Source of the DNA: Bimuria novae-zelandiae CBS 107.79
Taxonomy: Eukaryota; Ascomycota; Dothideomycetes; Pleosporales; Didymosphaeriaceae
Direction of reading: 5' to 3'
NCBI GenBank assembly: GCA_010015655.1
Contig: ML976692.1
Coordinates: 241,120 to 305,119, forward strand
DNA length: 64,000 bases
This document shows, piece after piece, positions 9,901 to 21,900 of this stretch; the first letter of the stretch is position 1; the number at the start of each line of letters is the position of its first letter. The notes beneath the pieces are model-generated. The model was not told the DNA's origin, did no database searches, and saw only the letters and a program-made list of their open reading frames with translations. The position numbers and the translations under genes were made by a program.

Positions 9901-12293
9901 TGCAGAACGTTGACGGCTGGGTGAAGCCAGGCACTTTGACAGCTCTCAGTAAGTGTGGAACGGTTGCATTTTTCCTAAAAGGGGCTAACACAATACAGTG
10001 GGTGTGAGTGGGGCCGGGAAGACAACGCTTCTGGATGTTCTCGCTAGTCGTACCACCATGGGTGTCATTAACGGGTCAATCTTTGTCGATGGACGAGAAC
10101 GCGACAGTTCCTTCCAGCGACAAACGGGTTATGTCATGCAGGTCAGTCACTGCTGAGTGAAGAGAACATTACCGCGCTAATTTGCCTACAGCAAGACATA
10201 CATCTCCATACTAGCACAGTGCGAGAGGCTCTCGAGTTCAGCGCCCTATTGCGTCAACCGGCGGAATACTCACGAGAGGAGAAGCTGGCGTACGTTGATG
10301 AGGTACTCCGCCGCACTGTACATGCGAATGTTTTAGCATTAACTAACCTCATAGGTCATACAACTTTTGGACATGGACAACTATGCCGATGCCGTGGTTG
10401 GCGTCCCTGGAGACGGCCTCAATGTTGAACAACGGAAGAGGCTCACCATTGGGGTTGAGATTGCTGCTCGACCAAAACTTCTACTCTTCTTGGACGAGCC
10501 AACTTCTGGCTTGGTACGCTCGTGCTTTCATTGTATGCATGACTTCGTGCTGACTCGCTGCTAGGACAGTCAGACTTCTTGGTCAATCTGCGACCTCATG
10601 GAGAAATTGACGACGAACGGACAAGCGTAAGTATTCTATGAAGTTTGAGCCGAAGCATATGCTGACACTGTTAGTATCTTGTGCACAATTCATCAGCCTA
10701 GTGCCATGCTATTCCAGCGATTTGACCGTCTTCTGCTGCTTGCAAGTGGCGGCCGTACAGTCTATTTCGGGGACATTGGACGTGATTCAAAGTCCCTCGT
10801 CAGGTACTTCGAACGAAACGGGGGACCGCAATACGACCCAACCAGCAACCCTGCTGAATACATGTGAGTGTGGCGTCGCTACTTTCAGTGCACATCTTAA
10901 CCATCGCAGGTTGGACGCCATTGGTGCAACACCAGGTTCCACCCACACCGATATAGATTGGCCAGCCGTATGGCAAAGCTCCCCAGAGAAAGCTGCAGTT
11001 CACGTAGAGCTTTCTCAACTTCGGCAACTAAGGGAGCAGCTGCCTGCAGTCATGGATACCAAGGTTTCCAGCTATAAGGAATTTGCCGCACCGTTCGCCA
11101 CACAATTCCTGGTAGTCGCCAACCGATGCGCTCAACAGTACTGGAGGACACCTTCGTACATCTACTCGAAAGCCGTGCTATCCGTCGGCTGCGTAAGTCA
11201 CGTAATATCTCATCACTGTTGAACAAGTTCGTTAATATTTCTGTCACCAGTCTCTCTTCATCGGTTTCTCGTTCTTCCAGATGGAGAACACGGTGCAAGG
11301 ACTTCAGAACCAGGTTCGCATAGTCAAGAGTCGTGAACAATACGTTTCAGCACTAACCTACGATAGATGTTCGGTATCTTCGTTTTCCTCTTCGTCGTAA
11401 TCCAGCTTCTCTACCAGATTATGCCAAACTTCGTGGTCCAACGAACCTTATACGAGGCACGCGAGCGGCAGTCGAAAACCTACATGTGGCAAGCCTTCCT
11501 CTTTTCAAACATCGTCATCGAAATGTTCTGGAACCTGGTAGGTCGACTGTCTGTTAATGCTCTGCTGTCCTTGCTGATGCGTTTTAGATCATGGGTATCT
11601 TCTGCTTCCTCGTATGGTTCTACCCAGTAGGACTGTACCGAAACGCGGAACCTACAGACTCGGTGAACATTCGAAGCTTCGCTGTTCTTCTCATCATCGT
11701 GGCAGCATTCTTGTTCGCTAGCTCCTTCGCTCACATGATTATTGCTGGGGCACCCAATGAAGACCTTGCTGGAGGTGAGAACACAATTCCGATCTTCTTC
11801 GAGAGAGTCACAGCTGACATAGCTATAAGGTATCGCAACCTTGTTGAGCATCATGCTCTACGCATTCTGTGGCATCCTAGCCGGACCCGACGCTCTCCCT
11901 CGCTTCTGGATCTTCATGTACCGCGCAGATCCATTCACCTACCTCGTCAGCTCCTTCATGAGCACAGCGCTCGGCCAAGCGCCCGCTCACTGCTCGCTTG
12001 ACGAATTCCAAACATTTTCGCCGCCATCGGACCAGACTTGCGGCCAGTACATGCAGGAGTATATCAACGGCGTTGGTGGCTATTTGCAGGATCCACAGGC
12101 TATCGATACTTGCAACTTCTGTCAGTTGTCAAGCACTGATCAATTCTTGCAGCGGATCAGTGCCACGTGGGATAATAGGTGGAGGGACTTCGGGCTGCTG
12201 TGGGTGTATGTTGTGTTTAATGTTGCGGCGGCTGCGGCGTTATATTGGCTGTGCAGAGTTCCCAAGGGCAGAAAGAAGTCGAAGACAGACTAA
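6949..12293 (+). CDS. PDR-type (ABCG) full-size ABC transporter, 19 exons
   Basis: Exons: 6949-7649, 7703-7912, 7976-8105, 8152-8706, 8780-8851, 8905-8925, 8975-9153, 9199-9312, 9359-9948, 9999-10141, 10192-10302, 10355-10513, 10565-10626, 10675-10863, 10910-11192, 11251-11313, 11367-11537, 11588-11774, 11830-12293. The sum is 4404 nt, or 1467 aa, the usual PDR length. The order is NBD1-TMD1-NBD2-TMD2. NBD1 has the degenerate PDR Walker A ([12 protein letters not shown], Cys for Lys), signature [14 protein letters not shown] and [13 protein letters not shown]2 has a canonical Walker A ([11 protein letters not shown]), the degenerate signature [12 protein letters not shown] and [13 protein letters not shown]. 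Conserved PDR motifs flank TMD1 ([26 protein letters not shown]). It should export hydrophobic drugs or toxins across the plasma membrane with ATP. The start at 6949 gives a usual N-terminus; the ATG at 6856 is possible. There are no internal stops, so it appears functional. Decayed BTB genes flank it on both sides. Confidence 0.95.
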
Positions 12294-12737
12294 GCGATGC
12301 CATATGGCGTCGCTCTATTAGCCCTGTACGTATCTAAGCTATCTGTCCGCTACAATTCTGGTGTCGTTCTCGGTTGACGCGGTTGAAGTGTACATGAAAG
12401 CACTGGTCCCTCCTGGGGCAAGGTTCTTGCCGCAGCTTCAGCGATATATTCGCACGTAATCAAAATATAGTTTTATATAACTTATAACTGCCATGGATTT
12501 TTAACTGTAGTCGAATAACTATTAATTTTTGCGAAAGCCCCGTTTCTACTTTCACCGACGTCGCCGCCGCTTCAACCCTATGCTCCGTGCATTCTGTTCT
12601 GCCTAGCGTAGTCGTCAGGCTTTTAGCGACCTTATAAATAAATGCGCCTACGGCTCACCTAGATCACTTAGCTGCACCCTGACCTTGACTACCCACACCT
12701 AGGCTCGACTCTCAGCGTTTCCGCGACACCCTTCGAA
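12294..12737. other. Intergenic
   Basis: The 3' flank of the ABC transporter gene and the upstream region of the second BTB gene. AT-rich around 12460-12540; no gene seen. Confidence 0.5.
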
Positions 12738-13523
12738 ATGGCGCCGCCAGCAGCAGCAGATACGTCAAAGAAAAAAGCAGCCCCACCCGTCGATGTAGCA
12801 AAATACCCGCATGCTTCCGAACCACCGCTGCCGTAAGTTCCATCAGCTCTTACTCCCAGCACGAATAAATCATGCTAACTCAAATGGACCCCAGCGAGGC
12901 CTACTTCAGCCCTATTGTTACAATTGAATTCGGACCTAAAAGCAAGTTCGTAGTTCACAAAGGTCTGCTGGAGTATTACTCAGGCTACTTTCGAGCAGCT
13001 TTGAAAGAGTCTTGGGCCCAAGGTACCGACAAGATTGTACATCTGCCTAAAGAATATGCGATTCCTTTCGAGATCTTCCATCACTGGATAAGAAGTCATT
13101 GTACTTCTGCCTTACTGAAGGATGGGAAGATCCCTCTCTCCTTGTCCACTATCCTCAAGACTTGGGTCTGGAGACGCTCAACTTATACCGGAGCTTTGTA
13201 ATGCAGCTATTGACCTTCTCTTTCAAAGTGGGACAAAGCAGAAAGCTTTTCTGGCACATCGCCTGGAATACGTGTATGAGAAGACCCTTAAAGGTTTTCC
13301 GCTTCGCAAGTTCGTCGTGGATGACGCTGTCGCATGCGTTGTCTTCGAGAACAAGAATAATAAAAGTTCATTTCCCAGAGAGTTCTTGATCGACGCCATA
13401 CTTGAATCAAGGAAGCATAAATGTGTCCCGGGTGGGCGTTTCTCATCAACTACTTGGGTGGAAGAGCTTAAGAGCAACATGTGTCGATATCATGATCACT
13501 CGAACCCTCGGCTGAAGGAGTAA
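12738..13523 (+). pseudogene. Second BTB/POZ-domain gene, broken by a frameshift
   Basis: Exon 1 is 12738-12832. The 62-nt intron 12833-12894 (GTAAGT...CCCCAG) joins exon 2 in frame and yields an Ala/Lys/Pro-rich leader, then PEAYFSPIVTIEFGPKSK, FVVHKGLLEYYSGYFRAALK and IFHHWIRS, a BTB core. The frame stays family-like to KDGKIPLSLSTILK. About 13165-13172 homology moves to the next frame, which continues GDAQLIPELCNAAIDLLFQ, EYVYEKTL and VDDAVACVVFENK, and ends at 13523 with CRYHDHSNPRLKE. A net shift of +1 (or -2) is needed; no plausible intron bridges it, because GT-AG pairs there are too short or give wrong frames. It is either a real frameshift or an assembly error. It is related to the broken BTB gene at 5043; the two bracket the transporter. 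A pogo element lies 22 bp after the stop. Confidence 0.7.
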
Positions 13524-13545
13524 GTAGTATCTATTCAGACAAATA

Positions 13546-13573
13546 AGTCGGGCACCCTAGTTTCCGACACCCC
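13546..13573 (+). repeat. Left TIR of RIP-degraded pogo element
   Basis: 28 bp, an exact inverted match to 15445-15472, preceded by TA. It has escaped the C-to-T changes seen inside the element. Confidence 0.9.
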
Positions 13574-14179
13574 CCATTTTCCGACACCCCGCCAAATTTC
13601 GCCGCTGCCACCACTCTACGTTGCGAATGTGCTCACAGCTTCATCAAATAATTTTGAAAAAGCATTAAAAAAATCGTATTTAAAGGATTTTAATCGCTTT
13701 CTTTATCTATACTTAAATCACGATTAAGATACCATCGTGTTAGTTATTAATTCCATGCTAAATATTACACTAATAATTACTTTACTTCCTCCTTAGAGCT
13801 ACTCTCTTCCTCTATAATAATAACCCCTTACTCTACGCTTCTCACCTTACGAACACGTTAAGTAGGCTTTTAATTAGTTTAAGAGAGAACTTCTATAAGA
13901 CTTACAAAGAGATTATTTAGATTAGTTATAACTTTATAGTATTTTAGCAGGTTAGCTTGCTCTACCTACTTACGCAAGGAAGCAATCTTATAGTCTTATA
14001 TAGTAACTATTATTAAGGTATAGTTAAACGCTATAGTAGTAAGCTAAACGCATTATCGTATAGTTAATAAGAAGTTCTTTCTAAAAAATAGCTTTATAAC
14101 ATTGCTGCCGCGTTTTAGCGTCCTAATATCTATAGTAGAAGGGGGTGGTGTTAATAGCCATTCGCGCACTACTACCTAG

Positions 14180-14560
14180 CAAGAACCTAAGGGCTTCCTT
14201 ACGCTCTTAGGGTATAAGCCTATTACCTTCCACCTAGATTGGATGCACTACTCTCGAAGGCTAATTTTACGTACTTTTATATAAAATTCGAGAAACTTGG
14301 CCTTCCTAAGCTTTATTTTATCTGTCTAAGCCGTATATTTGCTAATAAAGCGCCGATACGCCGCCTTTAGACTTAAGAAATAGCCCAAATCTAAAGGCTA
14401 GAGTAGATGTAAAGTATAAGTAGGGAAAAAGAGTAAGTAGACATTATTTAAGTAACATATAGTTATAAATTCGTTTAAAGTATAACTACTATAGCTATCG
14501 ACGATAAGTAACCGTGCCTTAGAGGGATTATTAAGCTTAGTCTATAGCAAAAACACCTTT
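14180..14560 (-). pseudogene. pogo (DDE_1) transposase relic
   Basis: Minus-strand fragments: RLLIVDSYSSY (first catalytic Asp kept; GHGSH turned to SYSSY), FFPTYTLHLL-stop-PLDLG (the PPHSTHxLQPLDVG block with CAG now TAG) and WKVIGLYPKS (the C-terminal 'TGLYPxN' block). It is a different pogo lineage from the elements at 15840 and 27742, and its 'GLYP' block is not interrupted by a LINE. Confidence 0.75.
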
Positions 14561-15444
14561 TTTAGTCACTTAATAGCAATATTATTACTCGTCCATTTAT
14601 TTTGCGAAAAGGTAATATGCTAGCCTAGGTTCTAAGCCAAAAACTCCTTCTTAAACCACTACTCCTAGATACTCTTAGCCTTAAAGATAATAAGGGGGTC
14701 TAGAGCGACGCCGAGCGCAGAGATACACTCTACTATAAAGGTCTAAGTATAAGTATTTATTATCTTAACTAGTACGGCGTTCGGGCTCTCCTATAAGGAG
14801 CCTATAATAAGCCTATTAATGCCCTAGCCCTCTATAATACCACCCTTATTAGCATTATACCTGCACTAGGGGGGAATCTAGCTTACTATTTTATACAGGT
14901 TAAACAAGTGCCTAATATTTTTTAGAGTAGCCTTATTTACGCGTTCTTAGCTAGTCTAGCAACCTAACTTTAACTTAATAGCTAGGTAGCGTTATATAAA
15001 GTAACTAGTCTACTTCTTCCCTAAGTTCTTATAGTTACCTTATTACTTAAGAATAATAATTATAATAGCCTATACTTGCGCGTGCGTTAGCGTATAATTA
15101 AGGGCCTTTTATAAAAGAATCTATTTCTTTAGAAGCTCTTCTTAAATAGTTATAAGCTATTATTTACTATTATAAGCGTACTAATAAGGTTAAGTACTAT
15201 TAAAGTGGCTATAAAGAGTATTGCGTAGGACCTCGTGTTAGGTAGTAGTAGTAGCTAAAGCAACTTTAGATTTAAGGTCTATAAGCGTATTCTAGATATC
15301 TTCTTCTATATATCTAGCTATTTAAAGGTAGCGAAAATAGTGTAAAAAATATTTTTAAAATTAGCAAAGAATTAAGTTATTTAAAGTTAATATTTGGTCG
15401 TGGTGCATGGTGGGGGGCGAGGTTGCGGGGCTGTCGGAAACTAT

Positions 15445-15472
15445 GGGGTGTCGGAAACTAGGGTGCCCGACT
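15445..15472 (-). repeat. Right TIR of RIP-degraded pogo element
   Basis: Exact inverted copy of 13546-13573, followed by TA. Confidence 0.9.
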
Positions 15473-15474
15473 TA

Positions 15475-15837
15475 CCCAGTATCCAGCTGACATGCTATAT
15501 TCAGATAACTTCTCTTCAGCATACATCTGGGCCCCGTGGGAGGAATCACAAGCAGGTTGGCGCTTGTCAAAGCCCAGCAGTTTAGGTCACATCGGAGGAT
15601 CCGCGAATTGCGCTACATGTTCCAGAAGATTCGGTATTGGTTTTTGATTGGTATAAGGACAAAGTTTCCTGCTCTTTTAGATAGAGTAGGGAATAGAGAG
15701 TGCAACTCATTGGTATACGCCCTAAGCAATGCAGAAGCTTTCGCAAACACCTTTCTAACACCCTCTCACTCTCACTTTCACTCTCATATTTCACCATGCA
15801 CTCTGATATATATGACTCAGTATGCTCCGGAACGGAA
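15475..15837. other. Spacer between two pogo-like elements
   Basis: No gene recognised. Contains a short pyrimidine-rich run (about 15760-15790) and normal base composition, so it appears to be unique host sequence between two transposons. Confidence 0.45.
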
Positions 15838-15839
15838 TA

Positions 15840-15885
15840 ACATGTTGGTTCAGCACTTGGCGCGGTTCGGCAAATGGCGCACCCC
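15840..15885 (+). repeat. Left 46-bp TIR of pogo element
   Basis: Perfect inverted match to 23890-23935; the TA duplication is immediately outside. Confidence 0.95.
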
Positions 15886-17062
15886 CGCATTTTCCACCCA
15901 ATCCTTCACCCACCCATAACTCAGCCAATATGGATCCAATTGACAAGGCAATTGAAGAAATCAAATCGCGCGGACCAGGAGAAGAATTCTCGTATCGAAA
16001 AATAGCGAAAAAATATGGTGTACCAGACACTACGTTGAGGAGGATACACCAGGGCAAAAACGTGCCGATGAAAGAGCAACAACTCCAACGGCGAAAACTT
16101 ACCCCTCAACAAGAACTGGAGCTTGTAAGCTATATAGAAAAGCTTACAGGCCGTCGTCTACCACCTACAAGGGAGATGCTGCAGAATTTTGCTTCATCAA
16201 TTGCAAAAACCAACGGCGAACAACCAGTAGGAAAAAGCTGGGTTACCCGATTTATCAACCGTTACAACGTCGAAATCACCCCCCATTAGGTTACTGGAAT
16301 GGATCGCGCGCGCCACCAAGCTAATTCAGGGGCTAAATACGAGCAATTCTTTCAACTTCTGCTAGAGAAAATGGAGGAGTACAATATAGAGCCTCGTCAC
16401 ACGTACAATATGGATGAGAAGGGCTTCCTTACAGGAGTGATTGGAAGAAGCAAAAGGATCTTCAGCAAAGCTATGTGGGACCGCGGGGAAGTGAAATCAG
16501 CCCTCCAAGATGGCAACAGAGAGTGGATGACCATCCTAGCTTGCGTCTGCGCTGATGGAACTGCGTTGCCACCAGGGCTACTATTTGCAGCTGCCAATAA
16601 CGCTCTCTAATCGGCCTGGGTAGAGGATATTGAGGCTGGGAAGCATGAGGTATTCGTCACTACATCTCCTAATGGATGGACCAACAACGATATAGGCCTT
16701 GCGTGGCTCGAGCAGGTCTTCGATCGGTATACAAAAGCGAAAGCTCGTCGATCCTACCGACTACTGATCGTGGATGGCCATGGGTCCCACGTAACGAGAG
16801 AGTTTATCGACTACTGTGACCACAATCGGATTCTCCTTATGATATTCCCCCCTCACAGTACCTACACGCTGCAGCCTCTTGATGTAGTACTCTTTAAGCC
16901 TCTCTCATCAGCCTACTCAAAAGCCCTCACTACCTATCTCCACGAGGCCTAGGGGCTACTCTCAGTAAAGAAAGGAGACTTCTTCCCTCTCTTCTGGGAA
17001 GCCTGGACCATCTCCTTCAAGAAGAAAACGATTCTAAAGTCCTTTGAGGCCACTGGTATATG

Positions 17063-17075
17063 GCCCCGTAACGCT
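17063..17075 (+). repeat. LINE copy 1 target-site duplication (5' copy)
   Basis: GCCCCGTAACGCT, 13 bp, repeated at 23065-23077 on the other side of the LINE. It codes part of the transposase motif WPRNA. Confidence 0.95.
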
Positions 17076-18179
17076 CACCGAACACCAACTTTTCGATTTT
17101 TAGATATCCTCTCTAAAGACCCTAATAATCCCAGCAACTGAACAAGCTCACTACGCTGATTCTAGGAGTACCTCTAACGTCCGCCTAGCCCTCCGCGCAG
17201 ACGCGCAAAGGAGCTTGTTAGGATAGCAGAGTCTCCCTCCTCCCAGCACACAGGGTCCCCAGACCCTGTGATCCCTCAGCAGCTTTATACACGCGCCCCA
17301 AGACGGCCCCAGGAGGACATGCATCACCGTGCACCCCTTCTAAGTAGCCAGAACCCTAGTAGGGGCGCTCTTAAACCTCGCGTCTCTGATGCTATCTAAC
17401 GCCACATCACTGAGACTTAGCAGATTGCCTAGCTATAAAACACTATTACTACGGCTTTTGTAGCAGCGGTAGACCAACACGCAGAGAGCTACACTAACCC
17501 TTAAGAGGCTAAGATTACTAAGGAGCTATAGTAGAGAGTTATTTAGGCTCTAACCTCGCTCTCCTTAAGCAACTCCCCCCCTAGCTCCCGCTAGAGCAGC
17601 GACACTAGTTATAGTAACCTTAGGAGCTAAGAGTCGAGACGCCGCTCTTAGGCGGACGTAGCTAAAGACCCCTAGATCTTAGATAGGGGTGGTAGTTAAC
17701 CCCTAATCCCTGCTAGGCCCCGGCCCAACCCGCCCGCTAAGCTAAAAGAAGACAATCGAATATTCGTAGCTATCTCTAACCTGGTAATGCGACTGTAATA
17801 ACCCTTACCCTTTGCGACATACCTATCGCATTACTAATTAACACAGGCTGGGCGATTACCCCAGCAAATGAGAACATCCGGGGCCGACTTCTAACTTAAG
17901 AAAACCAGGAACTTCTAGTAAGAGCGCTAGACAGAGACGCGGTGAGGATCCCAGAACGCTAGACTAACTACGTAGTATAAGGAGTATCTAGCTCTTTCTA
18001 GACCCTAGACAGCACAGAACTACTAACTACTACCTAGCTAGTAGAGGAAGAGGTCTGCTCGCAAATAGGTAAGTAGCTAGTTAGTTATAGGACCTTACGA
18101 CATAGGGCGAATTAGCATGGCCTTATTACCTAGATTGTTTTATACAAGGAGCTAGTCTACTCGTTCTAGCTCTTTAGCA

Positions 18180-18450
18180 CTAGCCAATTCTCGAAGGAAA
18201 TCTATAAGCATCCCACTATATAGCGACATAACCTAGGCTGCCAGGGCTACTGTAACGCTGCTTGCTATACCCGAGTAGCCCGCTATGCACACTGCGGGGA
18301 CCGTATGGATAGATACTAAGGATAGTACGGAGATAGTTGCGCCTACAAAGCTATGTGTGCTAACTATTATGGCCCTTATCTAGCTAGTTACACTAACTGC
18401 CCGGTAGCTCCTTGCTGGGTTAACGGACATATTACTAAGCCTATAAAGAC
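18180..18450 (+). pseudogene. LINE copy 1 ORF1 zinc-knuckle region relic
   Basis: One frame reads CQGYCNAACYTRVARYAHCGDR, then a TAG-broken CAYKAMCANYYG and YTNCPVAPCWVN, a row of CCHC-type knuckles as in Tad/I ORF1 RNA-binding proteins. Several Trp/Gln codons have become TAG. The exact ORF1 limits cannot be set because of the many stops. Confidence 0.65.
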
Positions 18451-18959
18451 TAAGCTAAAGGCTATCTATCGTGCAGGCAAAATAGTATAGCAGCACCTCT
18501 ATAGGATAGTTAAAGTAGCCCTTAAATAGGCAACACTTTAGCCTAAGGCTCCTCCTATGGAGGTATTAGAGACAGTGCCTTCCCACCTTTTTGCCTAGAG
18601 GCAAGAAGGAGAAAGCAGGGCTACACCTCCTATAACTACTGCCTCCTATGCATCCTCCTCTACTACTAGCAGAGAAAAGAGACTAAGGCGGGCCGCCACA
18701 GGCTAGAGGAGCCTTAATGTAGAATAACTATCTACTGGCAGCATTCGTCCATAATTAACTATCTACACTAACCTGTCTACCTTGGAGAGGGAAGACGCCA
18801 GCATAAGCGATAACCCGCCATTATTATACTAGAACACCCTTATAACATCCTAGCTAACACTAGGCATTAACAGCCCAGCCTGTTAAGTAAACAACTACGT
18901 GTATGCTAGGCTAATATTAGCAGGAGCTTACCCTGGCACATTATAATACTAGAGGTGGC

Positions 18960-21900
18960 GTTTTAGAAGGGTATAGATGTTGTGTGTGTTTAAGAGCCCT
19001 TTACATGTGCTAACTTAAGAACTTCCACCTACCCTGGTTTCACACACCTAGCACCTATCAGCACCTGGGACAGCCCTAACACACTAGGCTTAGCCCGCCC
19101 TAGGGTGATAACCTACATTCGCAAAGGATGCCACCTACGATACTAGGCTAGAGAGAGCCTTAACTACCTAGACATGCTATAGGCTATAGTGAATAGAGTA
19201 GTAATACTTAACTACTATAGATAGCCACACACCCTACACGTTATCTAATACGTTATATATCTTATACCCCCTTAACTCTGCCTTATAGGAGGAGACTTTA
19301 ACGCTAGACATAAATCCTTTAAGCCTACTACTACTATAGCTAATAGAGGTGTAGAGCTAGCTAGATAGGCTGCTAACGCGTCTATAGACTATATTAGTGT
19401 GCCAGGGTAGCTAACACACTACGCTGGCTATATCCTTAACCTTACCTTCTTTAATATTCTATTTGCCTAGTCTGCTATTAATGCTAGCATGCACAGCGGC
19501 TTAGACTATAAGACAATAGTAACCTCTGTCCCTCTCTCCACACCAGGCACTCCGCATCTAGAATAGTACCACTATAGAGTCCCTAAGGCAAGCCTACCTA
19601 AATTTACTAGGCTGGTAGAAATAGGTGTCTAGAACATCCTAGACCCGCTTGCAACACAGAATGCAGCATAGCTAGAGGAATGCGTCACGCTACTCACAGA
19701 GACTATATAGCACTCTATATAGATAGCAGGCAAGCTCGACCGCAAGGAAGGCCGCGCTGCACTATGGTGGACCAAGGAGTGCAAAACTACCTACCAGGCC
19801 TATAAACATGCTAGGCTGCTCTGCTCTGGCAGTCTACTAGAGGAGAGACAGGCCTTTAAGACTACCGTCCAATAGGCTAAGAGGCAGTACTAGAGGCATG
19901 TTATTAATAATGCTAAGGATAATAAGAACTTATTTAAGATTATTACCTAGCACAAGCTTATACTAGAGAACTAGGACACTCCTCTTATCGTAAATAACAG
20001 GACAATATTAGACCCCCTAGAGAAGGCAGAGGCTCTTAGAGAGGAAGTCCTTAACTAGTATATAGTAGAGGATAACCTTAGACACTACCTAGACTAGGAG
20101 AATGCAGATGCCCTCCCGTGGAGCACACACATCTTACTAGAGGAGACTAAACGAAACACAGTAGGGGTCTCGAGCACCTTACTAGGCACTAACCACTCTA
20201 CTATGTGACTACTCCGTGCCTGCTAGGCTTAGGTTAGGGAACTTATACAAAGAATCTTCTAGCGATGCCTTAAGCTTAACTACTTCCTAGCACAGTGGAA
20301 GCTTGCCGAGGTAGTAATAATACTAAAGACAGGGAAGATAGACTAAATATTACCCCGCTCTTAGAGACCTATAGCGCTTCTCTCTTGCATTAGAAAGGGA
20401 CTTAAATAAATAGTAGCTAGATAAATTGCGTGGACCGCTATGACACATAAGATCCTTAGCCCCTAGCATGGTGGCGCCTTTCTAAAGCGCTCTGCAGTAG
20501 ACCTTACTGCAACGTTTACCCACGACACTAAAGCAGCATAGGTACTTAGAAAGCATGTTACTATAGTCACCCTAGATGTTTAAGGCGCCTTTAATGCGCT
20601 CCTTAAGAACCGCCTGCTACACTAGATGGCCCAATAGGGCTGGCCACAAAGGACTATGCTCTTTGTAGACTTATTCCTTACTAATCGGAGGGTTCGGGTC
20701 CGCCTTGGATAGGTTACTACCCCTAGCTACCCTGTCGCCTATGGCACACCCTAAGGCTCGCCTCTCTCCCTTGTCCTATATACACTGTACCTAGCAGAGC
20801 TACTATCTATAGACACAGAACGGAGGTTTGGATATGCAGACGACATATGTCTATACCAGGCCTTACACTCTATAGACGATAACGTCGAGCTCCTAGCATT
20901 AGATCTAAGGCAGATTAGAGCATGGGGCAAGGCTAATAAGGTTACCTTTACCCTAGAAAAGCAGGAAATAATACACCTAACTAGATAGCAAAGTAGCTAC
21001 GCACTACTATGTGTTATAGATAAGTAGCTTACGATCTACCCTATCCTCCTAGGTAGAGAGTATAGCCAGCCAGTCTTGCGTTAGTTAGGAGTGTGGTTTA
21101 ACCGCAGACTTACCTTTAGACGATATGTAGCCACACGCACTACAAAAGCTACTAGGGTAGCCTATTATATTTATAGTCTGGCCAGGACTACCTATGGACT
21201 ACTAGCTAGCTCCCTCCGCAAGGCCACTATTGCCTGTGTATACCCGTCGCTTCTGTATGGGACTAAATGCTGGTACAGAGGCCGCACTAAACAGCCACAT
21301 ACACTTAAACCAGGCAGGCCTTAAGAGGTTAGCGCTTACATTAAATAGCACATAGCTACTATAGACAAGACACTAGCCATAGCAGTAAAGGGCATTCTAC
21401 TAGCGTAAAGAATAACCCCTACAGCTGCACTCTTTTAAGACGCCGGACTATTATCTATAGTAGTAGCACTAGAGGAAGCTAAACTTAGATTTATAACCTA
21501 CTTATAAACTATAAATATAGACTATCCTCTTACTAGGCGCACATTAGTACATATAGTAAATAGGGGCGTAAAAACTAGACAACCCCAGCAAGTTAAGATA
21601 AAAGTCTAACAGATAGCATCTCTTCTACCAAAGATTCTTAGGACTACACTTACAGCCCCTTACTACTTAACTAGCTACCGAACTGACCTAACGCTTGGTA
21701 TAGACAAGAAGACTATAGTTAAAACTTTTAATATATAGTAGGCCTATTTCTTACCACTAGACGTGACTATCTTCTTAGATGGCTCTAAATAATACATAAA
21801 GGAAGGAGAAAAGCGGGTAACCTATAGCTTTATAGTATATTAAAATAGAAAGCAACTGCAGACTGGACGCGGGTTACTTAACTCTACCTTATACGTCTTT

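Larger units (their letters stand above)
13546..15472 (-). mobile_element. RIP-degraded pogo-like DNA transposon
   Basis: 1927 bp bounded by identical 28-bp terminal inverted repeats (13546-13573 and 15445-15472, starting AGTCGGGCACCC) and flanked by TA on both sides (13544-13545, 15473-15474), the Tc1/mariner/pogo target. A TTTCCGACA motif is repeated just inside each end. The interior is very AT-rich and full of TpA, with no open frame. On the minus strand at about 14460-14520 the relic RLLIVDSYSSYTLNEFI can be read, matching the pogo DDE catalytic block (RLLIxDGHGSHxTxEFI) after G-to-A changes. This fits RIP. The element is not autonomous now. Confidence 0.9.

Noticed and set aside
13060..13200. 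An intron to explain the frame change in the second BTB gene
   Set aside because: GT-AG pairs in this stretch are too short or join the wrong frames, and family-like residues run right up to the shift on both sides.
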